From Ophiura sarsii (lineage: Eukaryota > Echinodermata > Ophiuroidea > Amphilepidida > Ophiuridae), in contig CM069442.1 in assembly GCA_035610835.1 (NCBI GenBank), forward strand, positions 29,403,798 through 29,467,797: 64,000 nt of DNA, read 5' to 3'. Under the pieces are notes generated by a model. The model had not been told where the DNA came from, searched no databases, and saw nothing but the letters and a program-made list of their open reading frames with translations. Shown here one piece after another: positions 33,463 through 44,533 of the stretch; within the stretch, counting starts at the first letter, position 1; every line of letters begins with the position of its first letter. The translations under genes were made by a program, and so were the position numbers.

Positions 33463-34838
33463 AAATCCACAACGCCCTCAAACCTATGCTGACCAAATAT
33501 TACCTTAAACCTGGTTAAACACTGTTAAACGCGTTAAACGCCGGTCACCGACACATTCCGATGATTACTATAATTTATATAATTTATGCAAACGGCACCG
33601 TTTTCGCTACGTGTGTTAGTATAGAACTTTCCTATCCCAAAATTAATAGTATCCCTGGTAATATGGAAAGCACTTACGGATTCTCTATCCAATTAAGCGT
33701 CGTTCTGCAATTCTGTGGGATTGAAAACCCTATCGGCTCGCGACTGCAAGTTGTTGTAAGGTCTCTAGTAGTGTGTCCAGGTCCCACACCACCAAATAAG
33801 TTGATCTGATTGCATTCGATTGAACAACAAACGACGTAAATTACTTCATTTGGAACGACCTAAAGTATGTTATCTGCATAATTCTAGAACCTCTTGAACA
33901 ATGTTGAACAAATATCAAATGTTCGCGCGCTTTTTGTCAGGTAGAGGAGCAGATCAAGGAGACCTCTTTAGCCATTGAAAGTGGAAAACAAGTTCAAAGC
34001 CCTACACAACATAAACATGAAGGGTCTTCTGTGTAGGTAGAATAAACATAAAAGTTCAGTGATTTGGACATTGGAGGGAACATTCCTGGAGTTTTAACCA
34101 CAACTATTTGGCTAAAAACGCTTGTTGGGGTTGGTCAAATAAGTTATGAGAAAACCACACAGTTTGGACTTCTTGCAGTTGATAGGTTTACCACAAAAAC
34201 AATTGCTGAAAACACCGGTTAACCGTAACTAATTCTTTGTTTAAAACGTGGTGTAAGGATAATACTAGAACGATAAATAATGGATCATCGTAGAAAACCA
34301 CAAATATTTCCCGCGCTAACCGGTGTATTGCTGTAATTTAAAATTATAAATACCAGATCGTGAAGGACAACCTAACTTTCATCAAAATCAGTTTTTACAA
34401 AAGTTTCGAGTGCGTGTTCATAAGTGCTGGCGAAGGATAATTAACACAATTAGATTGTCATAATATATTGATTAATTAAGACAAATCATACTATGAACCA
34501 TGTCTGAGTGTTAGTGCAATGAGAATATTTTCTCGACTTTAATTAGGTTATCCAGGCTGGTTGTTAGTTTGGCGCGTGAATTGACTTAAATTAAAAAATG
34601 TCGAATTGGCAGGGTGTAATATCAAATTGTTATCGATTAATTGCTATCGATAGGTGTCTAATTGACGTCATTCAAGATGTTGCACTATGTGTGTAAATGT
34701 CACAGGTGTGGGTGCGATCGTATTAATAGAACTCAATGTATCTTTGTTATATTTGCTTTGTACACTATAATAATAGTAATGGGAGTTAATAAGCTTATTA
34801 TGTTACGTGGTCAAATGTTAGTGTTTCTAATTCTGTGC
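33463..34838. other. No gene seen
   Basis: AT-rich. Frames at 33561-33809 and 34662-34886 are unrecognisable. A short TTAAACACTGTTAAACGCG-like internal repeat occurs near 33510-33545. Confidence 0.4.
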
Positions 34839-34872
34839 GAGCTTGTTGGTTTACTTTTAAACCAACAAGCTC
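34839..34872. repeat. Perfect 15-bp stem hairpin
   Basis: GAGCTTGTTGGTTTA, loop CTTT, then the exact inverse TAAACCAACAAGCTC. AT-rich sequence follows, with CTAA about 20 bp further, so a Helitron-like 3' end is conceivable but spacing is too long. A chance 15-bp perfect stem with a 4-nt loop is unlikely. Confidence 0.85.
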
Positions 34873-36434
34873 ATAATAATATATAATATAAAAATCTAAA
34901 TCAATAAGGCTATATTTTAGGACGTTTTCAAATGTAATCAGCTTGAAGTGGGAGTACTATCTAGTTACCAGTAAGAATTGACATTTGTAATTTCGCACAT
35001 TCTTTTCTGAAAGGGGCAATACTCGATGGTCGATACACTATTATATAGTTTCTTTTGATAATTATCTGCATATGGTTGATATATCCCGGTGGTTTATCAA
35101 AGCAAACATGTTTTGATTCATGAAATTCACCATTTTAACCGTGAGAAATCTCAGTTTTGTTTCAAACGATTGGTTAGCCTAGCGCTATGACAACACTAAT
35201 AGGTTCGCCGTTTACGGAGGCGTTTAATAGATTTCAGTCGTGGACGAGATTTGTTCGCTTGTCGTATCGTGTAGAGGCGTGGGCGATATCCAGATATTTG
35301 AATCGATAGTTGGTGGTGATGTGTGTATGTCAACAGCCTAGAAGCAGTGCAAGATAACGGATCGGTAGCAACTTGCAAACCCTGCGGCCATTTTAGATTC
35401 TTCAAGAGTTGTCTTGTTGTTGCTGGTCTAACATCATTGTTTTTCTTTATGGCATCGGTCTGTTAAACGTGATGATAGATTTAAATGACATCTTGAATCG
35501 TATCGTGGAAGTACTAATCGTACGAAGATGTTGGCATCTAGCTAGATGTTTGCCCGGATTTTGCCCAACACACACACGCAACGAAGATTTTGCGAAGTCA
35601 ATAACGTCATCAACACGCATGTCACGACAAAACGGAAGTCATTCCATTTTGATGCTTTTGAGCTATAAGGCAAAAACTGAATTATCCTTGATATATCTGT
35701 GATATGTGTTTTGATAAATGATTAACACATACCAAATCAACAAATGTCAATTTGTTTAGTTGTTGTAAACAATAGAGATGTGAAAAATCAATATATATAT
35801 AATTGATAACTAATTTGGTCATTGCTTATGGTTTTTCATAGGATGTCCTATACTTGCTTGTACACATTTTGAGGAAGCAAATGCTTATCGGGATTTTTTC
35901 AATGTTGTGAAGACTTACCTGGACTAAACCTTTATTTTACTGAAGGATATTGCTAATAATGCAAATAACTCAATTCGGACAAAAATGGAGTTACTTCCCT
36001 TTGTCGCGGTGGGGCAGTTCTACTATTGTACTTCTGTATTCTATGATTATTTTGCATTTTTATCAAGTTACGGGTACCACAGACAGAGAACATTGTACCA
36101 ATATAAGGCTAAAAAATAAGTTGACTTAACCCATAAATCTGAAAATATTGTCGCTTTTCTCCCCCCCCCCCCCCCCCCACCCCCCCCCCCCCCTTTTTTT
36201 AAGATCATATTTTGGTTAATTAATGGCGAAAAGTATTCTGTTTAGGCCTATATGTGTTTAACTGCGACATATACGCATGTCGATTTTCAGTTACTCACTT
36301 ATTTCTTAGTATTAAAAGTTAAGAGTTTTAGGAAAGAATAAAGGTGCATGTTCAGCATTCTTTAAAATAATGTGTTCTTGTGTAGTGGGCCAATCTGTTT
36401 GCAAAAAAAATCGACCGACCGACCCTGTTGGCAC
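34873..36434. other. No gene called; C tract at 36161-36193
   Basis: Frames at 35196-35405 (-) and 35409-35702 (+) have no recognisable domains. 36161-36193 is a C homopolymer broken by one A, followed by T7. CGACCGACCGACC near 36410 is a short tandem. Confidence 0.4.
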
Positions 36435-36787
36435 TTAAAGGTAGATATTCCGATTTTCAACTTGAAGTTTTCTATTCTACATGAAAGGTCATGCTTAAAA
36501 AAGTCGTGTTCCAAAGTTTGAGTTGCATAGCTCTTATGGTTCTTATTTTAGACGCACAAGATGCTGTGAACTGTACCCATTGAGTAGTACACAAATTATA
36601 TCGGTGGTTACCACCATTCGCGGTAATTCGACGTTATTTCATCGATTTCTCCGTAATTATACCGATTTAGGCCGTCAAATTTCAGTATGATGAAGAGAAA
36701 AATACGAGCTTTCATATGATATGAAAATCTCCGTATGTTTGAAATAATTCTGTGTTACGAAAATGTGATCGGGTCATCTACCTTTAA
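36435..36787 (-). mobile_element. Family B TTAA-type MITE, copy 3 (complete)
   Basis: TTAA at 36435-36438, then AGGTAGATATTCCGATT; the right end GATCGGGTCATCTACCT is followed by TTAA at 36784-36787. The centre diverges from other copies (ACCACCATTCGCGGTAATTC). Body 345 bp. Confidence 0.88.
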
Positions 36788-37892
36788 AGGCAAGTCAACT
36801 TTTATTTCGTCGGCCTGCACGATTCCAAAATATCGCAAAACATTTCAAACGCGCGGGCGTATAGGCAGGTTTTGACGTCATCCGAACTTCATACTTGATA
36901 CAAATTATATAGACAAACGAAACAAACCACTGATAACACGGGAGTAAACAGTTGACGTTTTACGTCATACTTTAACCAAACACGCGTGAGTTTGTGTGTA
37001 ATTAAACAAAATGTGCAAATATATACTTATTATTGATTGTCTTAGATGTCTGTGTAAATCGTTGATTTAATAATTAAATGCTGATACAATTTGTTTTGTT
37101 GTCGGCATGGTGAATGAATCTCATTAAATATTGTACCGCACACTATTTAAAAAAAACCAGTGAATTGACACTATGTGGGCAGACGAAGGGTCCTTCCAAC
37201 TGAGTTGTCATACTTCTTAAACATTTGTGTTGTTGAGTGCCTACGTCGGAACAGATATCTGAAAAGGAACGTGATTGTTGCGTCCTTAGCGAGCACAAAA
37301 TTGTTAAGGTTAGTTTATTTTAAAGCGTTTTATTTAATAATTCATTGACAATACCTATGATTTGTAGCCAAATTGTGTAACATTTAGAATTGATTAAATT
37401 TACAAATTGCATATTATAAACGAAAGTTATGACATCGAAATATCAAAGTACAATTTATTAAGTTCGTAAAAATAATTTACTGGAACAATAACATTTTAAC
37501 AATATTGAGCGTTACAGTACTAGTTACTGACGATACTGGTATCCTGCGACCTATAGGTACTCCCATCTTCTTCATATGATTTTATAAACATATATAAACT
37601 CAATAGCTGTCAAATGAGTATAGGTATTATAAATGTATTGGGTTATGAGATTGTGATGATATACAGCATGTATAAACTATTTTATCACGCAATACACACA
37701 TTTAGATACAACCAAAACATGGTATCAGAACGGATAAAGAGATAGGCCCTGATAGCATGATGATAAGAGGCGTTTTGAAGAAAATTCATACTCTCTAATC
37801 TAAGCATATTAGCATTGCTACATGTATAGTACTAATACTAGTGTCGAACCAATCAAATATACGTGAAGTACGTGAAGTGCATTGAAAGTGTC
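36788..37892. other. No gene seen
   Basis: AT-rich unique sequence. No element or frame of note. Confidence 0.4.
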
Positions 37893-38045
37893 TAAAGCGC
37901 TCAGCATACTCTTCAACGCTCGGCCGCTGAGCGCAAGCGTTGACCACCGTAATCCAATCAGCCTGCGTCATTCTGTCGTGGCGAGCTACTACGCATGTGT
38001 GAGAGCGCAAAGAGTTCGAGCGTATTGGAGCATGCTGAGTGCTTC
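37893..38045. mobile_element. Small TIR element, ~30-bp ends
   Basis: TAAAGCGCTCAGCATACTC plus AACGCTCG at the left pairs imperfectly with CGAGCGTATTGGAGCATGCT plus GAGTGCTTCA at the right. GC-richer than its surroundings. The two opposed 71-codon frames are shadows of the inverted structure. Confidence 0.6.
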
Positions 38046-38408
38046 ATGCACTCCGCGAGTGCGCCGTTTAATACGCGCACAACGCGCTTTGTTTTGATTC
38101 GTTGTTCAGGCATCGCGGGCTCGCTCTTTATAAAGCTCTGGCGTGGAATAGAGTGATATTTTATGAAACCCGTTTAAACGGTGTCGCCCTATCATGTCAG
38201 AATACTTTGGTCAGATTAATATGAGATGGCACGAATAGGATTTCAATAATTACCACATTGCAATTACTTGTTGACAGAAAAGAAATTATATAACTCTACA
38301 GCTGTGTTATCATGGTTATTGGAATACCAGAGCATGTATGGCTGCAGTTTGCCTCTGGCGTTCAAATGCATCCACACGACATGCATAACTGTTACACCTG
38401 CATTGAAG
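38046..38408. other. No gene; TATA-like site at 38129
   Basis: TATAAAG at 38129-38135 sits in a GC-rich context. No coding sequence follows on either strand, so a promoter call would be speculative. Confidence 0.3.
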
Positions 38409-38619
38409 TTAACATTGCTACGCGGCTATTGGCTTTACCGTATACAAAACAGATTTTTTTTTCTTCAGAAACCTCTCCCAATAAGGTCTCAAGGATTACT
38501 GAACCTATACTAGGCATTTCTCATGGTGATTCAAAATTTGGTAATGAAATGCAATAATTTTGAAGTATTTGAAAATTTGGAATGTCGTCTGCAGACGCCT
38601 GCCGCGTCGAAAGTGTTTA
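38409..38619 (-). mobile_element. Family A MITE, copy 8 (internal deletion)
   Basis: TTAA at 38409-38412 then CATTGCTACGCGGC. The right end is GCCGCGTCGAAAGTG followed by TTTA. About 35 bp shorter than copy 2. Confidence 0.87.
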
Positions 38620-38909
38620 GCGAATATTTTCTCGTACATAACGTATCAATGATCAAGGTTCCAAACCTTTGAAATTCGCGCAACAGGTTGCAAGTTCTTA
38701 TGTTACTTTAATGTATTCGTGTATTTGAAATATTTACTGTTTCATCACTTGGATGCACGAAATAAACCACTGTAAATATCTCATCCTGCTCTCGAGGTTG
38801 TTCACCTCAATGTCCGAGTGTAAAATTACTAACACGCGTTTGTTTGTCCGTCATCTCTGCGTCTTCCTTTATCATCAAGTCTAAGGCCAGACAAAGAAGT
38901 TGAGTTATA
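38620..38909. other. No gene seen
   Basis: Unique AT-rich spacer between two TTAA elements. Confidence 0.3.
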
Positions 38910-39258
38910 TTAAAGGTGGATGTTCCGATCACTTTTTGCCATCAACGTATTATGATATCAGTAGAAACCACATATTTTTCTCATTATTTCTGTAAAATGT
39001 TTGGCGCACGATATGTTCCATTTAGACGTTAGGCCAAAATGCAGTGAATTATCCAAAAGTTATCCGGGCAGTGTGTGTACTACTTAATGGGCAACATTCT
39101 ATGTCACCGTGTGCTTCTAAAATAAAATCCATTGGAGTTATCATGGTTATGCAACTCAAACATTTGGAATACGACTATTTTAAAGATGACCCTTCATGTA
39201 GAATAAATAGAAAACATCAAGTTAAACATCGGACCAGCAATCGGAACACCTCCTTTAA
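38910..39258 (+). mobile_element. Family B TTAA-type MITE, copy 4 (complete)
   Basis: TTAA, AGGTGGATGTTCCGATC; right end AATCGGAACACCTCCT and TTAA at 39255-39258. The 75-codon frame inside is repeat sequence. Confidence 0.9.
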
Positions 39259-40049
39259 CCAAAGACGGTAATTGCTTTAACGTACCGCGACCTACTCTAT
39301 AACAAGGCGCGTACACGTACTTTGGATGAGGATAAGGAGGGATAAAATGTACATGTACTATTATCACGGCGTCGAAAGTTGTGCCAATATTATGGTACAG
39401 GATTGATGAATATACGGCTTCCTAGATTTAGGTAATAGACTAGAGTAATTAAACTCGGGACTGCAAACATATCCTGCTCGTCTCTATAGAACCAACCAAG
39501 ACATTTCTTGCCTAACACACGGTAAAGATAGATATATGCACCAAGCACAAAACGTTCCTGACCAGGTGCTTTAATGTTAGCTAATTTCAAATCAGTAATC
39601 GGTATCAACAAATTGAGATACTGTATGCATTAAACGCGCAAATTTCCTCTCCATAAAACGTTTACAGTTTGATGACTTAAGTAACCCATACCAACCGAGC
39701 ACAAAGTGGCAGTATGATCTTCTATAGGATATCATTGCCTAGTGTGTGTTCAGCAGTAACAATTTGTGTGAAATGAATCACAGCTCACCACTCACCCCTA
39801 CATGCCTGGCCGGTTTCGATGGCAAACATGTTCAATACAAATAACATCCAATACACACAAATACCGTTAGTTATGGTTACTAAAAGGAACATAACTTCAA
39901 GAATATCCACTCAATTGAATTGGGTGTCATACTGTAGTATAGCCTATCTTAGATTTTAGATACTTATTACTTTTTGTGTTAGGTGTACTTTATAGCTTCA
40001 TGTTTATAAAGTTGGTACTGAAAACATGGTATATTCTGCGTATCTTTAA
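39259..40049. other. No gene seen
   Basis: AT-rich; a 73-codon minus-strand frame (39390-39611) is unrecognisable. Confidence 0.4.
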
Positions 40050-40241
40050 AAGTCTTTCCAAGCGGCTATTAGTTTTACCATATACAAAACAGAATTTTCA
40101 GAAACTTTTCCCACCTTTCAAAGTCTATCTCAAATATTACTGAACCAAGTGTAGGCCTACTTTATATCGTAATACATTTCTCATGGGGATTCCAAATATG
40201 GTGATGAACTTCAATACTTTGGACATTTTTGAAACATTTTA
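40050..40241 (-). mobile_element. Family A MITE, copy 9 (right end missing)
   Basis: AGTCTTTCCAAGCGGC start, full centre, then stops after ACATTTTTGAAACATTTT without the CTGCAGACG block. One TAGGCCTA inside at 40152. Confidence 0.83.
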
Positions 40242-41107
40242 ATAATGCGTCTATAAAACAACGCAATATTGGCACATTTTACGGCGAGAGGTGAAGGATG
40301 GATTGTCGACCAATATTATTTTCATCAGTTAAAATATTCCTTATAACCGTGGCGTGGGCCTATGTGTCGGTGAAGAGTCGTCTGGTGCGCTGCCACAAAG
40401 TTTGCATGATACTTACTCTCTAGTCTCTATCATGTTAAATACAAAATGTCAGTCACATTGACATTGAGGTAGGGAATCTAAATAATGTGCTGTGTCGAGT
40501 TGATAGTGCATGCTTCAGATAGACATCCATCATCAACTTCAACAGAAGTTCCCAAAGCATAACTATGCGTTCCCTGAAAACTCTTCAAGTATGTGAGAAT
40601 GCTACATCCATCAATATCAATCAACCAGCTAGGCTTGGGCGTATTGAAGTTTATACGTTGTTTATTTGAAATAAAACATACAATTGGTCTTACTTGGTGT
40701 TCTTAGACTATACCGGTTGTAAAAATTTAAAATAAAAAAGGAGTTTCAGTTGTAGGTTTATATTCTTATCAATACTTAAATAATGTTTCGGGTGGATAAA
40801 TCTGAGTGGTTTTCTTTTCTTTTTTTTTCTTTCTTTTTTTTGGGTATTTTCCGGAGGAGGATTTCACATGGATTGTAATTGTTTGAAGAGTTATTTATAC
40901 TACAACCTAGACATATATGTTGACAACAAATGCATTCATTTGAAGCTGAAATTGAGACTGATCTTTGTACTTGAATAGAGCCGTTAAAACCAATCACTAA
41001 TTCGTCAGATAGGATTGAAGTTACATCGCGCGGTAAGATGGTAAAAAACCTGTCATTATGATTAAAATTCTTGAAAACTTCTGTGTTTTCAAAAGCATTA
41101 TTAAACC
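40242..41107. other. No gene; pyrimidine tract
   Basis: A TTTC-rich low-complexity run at 40812-40841. Otherwise unique AT-rich sequence. Confidence 0.4.
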
Positions 41108-41467
41108 TTAAAGGTGTATGTTCCGATCACTTTTGATTTTTCTTTGCTTCACATTTTAACATATTTTGATATCAAAAGAAACCCCATATTTTTCATATTA
41201 TTTATATAAAATCTTAGGCGCGAGATATGTTCTATTTATACGTTGTAGGTCACAATGCAGTGAAATACAGCCAAAGGGTGGTTAAACACCCGGCCAGTTT
41301 GAGCACTACTCAATTTGGCAAATTTCATGTCACCTTGTGCTTCTAAAATAAGAACCATTGAAGTTATGCAAATCAAACTTTGGAATACAACTATTTTAAG
41401 GATGACCCTTCATGTAGAATAGAAAACATCAAGTTGAAAATTTGGCCAGAAATCGGAACACCTACCT
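41108..41467 (+). mobile_element. Family B TTAA-type MITE, copy 5
   Basis: TTAA, AGGTGTATGTTCCGATC; right end ATCGGAACACCTACCT, with the distal TTAA drifted to ATAA. Useful as the family reference. Confidence 0.88.
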
Positions 41468-42145
41468 ATAAACAATGATCTTGGGAAAGGGACCACGTGT
41501 TCTAAGTTGCACTAAGTCTTTCTTTGATGAAAGTACCCTCAACTTTTATCACCTGATGCTCAAACTTCCAGGAAATGTCGTCTGCTATAATAATCTCTTT
41601 GGCGGGAATGCATGTGTCCTCATGAGGAAATAAAACGTGTTTATAGATTAATTTTGATTTCTATTTTATTCACTAAATATTTAATGGAATTTATTAAGGC
41701 GTGTATACTTTGATTGAACCAGTACACCAATGGTACTCTATAGATCATGTCGTGTATAAAATCTATATTTGATTAATATTAATATTTTTATCTTTTACTT
41801 TTTGAACGATTTTTTGTGAGCAGAATAATAAGTCAGAACGCATTATTAAACTTTAGTTTCGGTCGGCTAAACTATTTGTAATAAAAATAGAATGAGATAC
41901 TGACATCGATTATACTTTCAGATTTAAAAATTATCGATGACAAAAATTAAGTTGATAGTGATTACGATCAAAAGTTTATCTGCGTCATAAGATATTATAG
42001 TGCATTATATTATTATATTATACTTTTACTATCATTGTTATTCTATTCGTTTCCATATGTTTCTATATAAACTGCGCCAATAAAATATCTAAACACTTAC
42101 AAATGGTCAGATTTATCGGAACCTGAAATAGTATGCAAACAAATA
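41468..42145. other. No gene seen
   Basis: AT-rich unique sequence. Nothing recognisable. Confidence 0.4.
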
Positions 42146-42646
42146 ATTAATTAATTCGATTCACAGTTATCTCCTGCACTTTTTGACACCTCTTTTGTTG
42201 CGCTACTATGTTGTTTGTCGGATTTATGGGCACTTGAGTGGCTTAAGGTCAAATTCAAAAGTTACAAAAGCCCCTATTCAAGCAAGAGCGTTGTACTGTG
42301 ACGAATAAGATCAGCGTTATTTTTGCCCGCCTTTTATAAATGATTTTGTTTGTCGCGTGTTGGATAAATCGATTGCGATGAACATCAGCATTAATTGTCA
42401 ATAACAAAACAAAACGGTCAGAGATGGGAGGCATACATCAATAATTAATCAATCATTAATTGTCATGGTTAAGTAAACAGAACAAATTGGTATCGTTTAT
42501 CTTGATTTGGGGGTGAATAGGAGCTTTTGCAACTTTTGAATTCGACCTTAAGCCACTCAAGTGACCATAAATCCGCCAAACAACGTCGTAGCGCAACAAA
42601 AGAGGTGTCAAAATGCGCAGAAGAAACTATGAATCGAATTAATTAA
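42146..42646. mobile_element. Foldback element with ~140-bp inverted arms
   Basis: TTAATTAATTCGATTCACAG at the left matches the inverse CTATGAATCGAATTAATTAA at the right. Pairing continues through TTTTGACACCTCTTTTGTTG, GCACTTGAGTGGCTTAAGGT and TTCAAAAGTT. Only the central ~200 bp is unpaired. Superfamily not assignable; no transposase frame. Confidence 0.88.
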
Positions 42647-43235
42647 AATTTTTAAAAAATGATTTATGACTGTTGTAATAAAAACTAAATAAGTTAAGCC
42701 GAACTGACCTTTCCTGTGCATACTCACGCGCACATCTTCTGCGCCGCACAACAAATATTGGACGGCAATATTCTTGGAATATTGGACGCACATCCGGGAA
42801 CTTGGTGCACAATATTCAATACGCACTTTTATTGTACCGTTTGGAAGGCCCATATAAATAATAATATATCATATTATATTAATATTATATTATATTGGCA
42901 TTCAATAGATAGGATTACAGAAAAATGCAACATGACACGCATTAAAACAACATTATGGCAATTTACAACAACATGAATAAAAGAAATGTAACAACACGTC
43001 AATACAACTATACAATTCTTTTTCAATCTGAAATTAACTATCGATAAAACCCGTCTGGAATGCAACATAGCTGAAATATGGAATCTATACATTCCGAACG
43101 ATTTAAATGTTTTGTAACAATGTGTGGGTAGGTACCATCACTCCCCAACCTAATCCATTGTATCTAGTGTATTCATTTAGTTATTCTAGTCGATAACCAT
43201 GTTCATTTGACTACTTTTTAAGGTCGTGATAGAGC
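42647..43235. other. No gene seen
   Basis: Contains a TATTATATTAATA-type AT palindrome near 42862-42895. Opposed frames (42608-43092) are not recognisable. Confidence 0.4.
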
Positions 43236-43242
43236 ATTGGCG

Positions 43243-43273
<31 letters not shown>

Positions 43274-43290
43274 TGATGCCCCCAAATGAA
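43234..43290. mobile_element. Solo hAT-like end with 28-nt C tract
   Basis: CATTGGCGTAAC followed by 28 C (43246-43273) and TGATGCCCCCAAATGAAATG resembles one end of the 2032-type element (GTGGCGTAAC, CATTTGGGGGG). No partner end nearby. Confidence 0.5.
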
Positions 43291-44049
43291 ATGACAAACT
43301 CTATGTATACCTGTATACTAAAAACTTCTTCTGATCTCTTTTTTTATTTCATTTATTTCATTTAATATAACGATCTAGATGTCTAGGCTATATCAATATA
43401 AAATAAGATATTTGTTTACAGTCACCTTCAAATTGTATTATACATGTACATAATTATGATAAACAATAAACTTCACTTATATTAAGCATGCTTTATTACA
43501 GCATTTTTCAAAATAAATTCACCCGGCACTATGCATGCTATGACTATGTATTAATACGTGACCAGGGAAATAGGCTGAACGTCCAATCGATTAAGTGTAT
43601 ATATAACATGTATAACGGGTTAACATTCTACAAAGTCGGACAGCATTTCATGTCCGGAATTTCCGATATCTATTGAAAAATAACAATAACTTTACCTTAA
43701 TGGACAATACTAAACTCTTTCGCCTCGCTAGAAATCAATGGTGTCCAATGGGCATATATAGCGTACTATTGTCAGTAATATATTTCGCCTGACGAAACCT
43801 TATCAAACTTTGTCAGTTTAATTTATTCATGAAATTAGCCATTACCAGACGTTTTTCAAATGTCCTATCTCAGGAAAGTTTAATCCAGGTATTGTTATTG
43901 AAAGGGCGTTAACCTAACCAAATGACCCTCGCCTTTTTCATTCTTATTTAGACACCTTACCTTGCAATAAAGATGGATTGAGAATTATTATTGGAATTGT
44001 ATTTGTTCCAGTGACTTAACAGCTCTTTTAACATGTCTGCTACTATGAA
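43291..44049. other. No gene seen
   Basis: AT-rich; one 62-codon frame without recognisable features. Confidence 0.4.
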
Positions 44050-44261
44050 GGTCTAATACCGCCTGCCATACGCCACTATGTAGGTATAAAAACACCGACC
44101 ATACACCAGTATGCAGGCCTAAAACCACCGACCATACGCCACTCTACGTACGTAGGCCTAATTAAATACCACCGAAGCCTAAAACCACCGACCATACGCC
44201 ACTAGTAGGCCTATACCACCGACCATACGCCACATTGAAGCCCTAATACCACCGACAATAT
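44050..44261. repeat. Diverged minisatellite of ACCACCGACCATACGCCACT units
   Basis: Five to six units, ~35-50 bp apart, each with CCGACCATACGCCAC (variants CCTGCC, ACACCAG) followed by a spacer often containing TAGGCCTA or AGGCCTAAAA. Not coding. Confidence 0.88.
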
Positions 44262-44393
44262 GTAGCAAGCAGTTGTTTTATTCATGATACATTTCCAAGT
44301 TTTAGGAACATGTGGCACTAGAAAGGCGCCATATTTGGTTTCTTCTACGAGTATTTTTCTAATTATAGGCGATAATCGAATCATAACATTATT

Positions 44394-44533
44394 AGGGAGC
44401 ACATCAAAACTCGACCGCCCGGCAACCGCCGGTTCCGTGGGGTTCCGTGCGGTTGCAGCCGGTTTCTATTGTTCTAAACAATGATATGCGGTCCAACCGG
44501 GCGGAACCGGCGGTCGAGTTTGATGTGCACCCT
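44394..44533. mobile_element. 140-bp TIR element with AGGGWGCACATCAAA ends
   Basis: AGGGAGCACATCAAA and ACTCGACCGCC at the left are inverted at the right (GGCGGTCGAGT, TTTGATGTGCACCCT). GC-rich between, with further CCGGTT/AACCGG pairing. Flanks ACATTATT and AAAATATT are only partly alike. Confidence 0.83.

Noticed and set aside
35300..35405. Start codon ATGGCCGCAGG on the minus strand as a first coding exon
   Set aside because: The frame stops after 16 codons with no convincing donor site.
38129..38135. TATAAAG as a core promoter
   Set aside because: No coding sequence or transcript evidence near it, and it lies in a TTTATAAAG palindrome likely to occur by chance.
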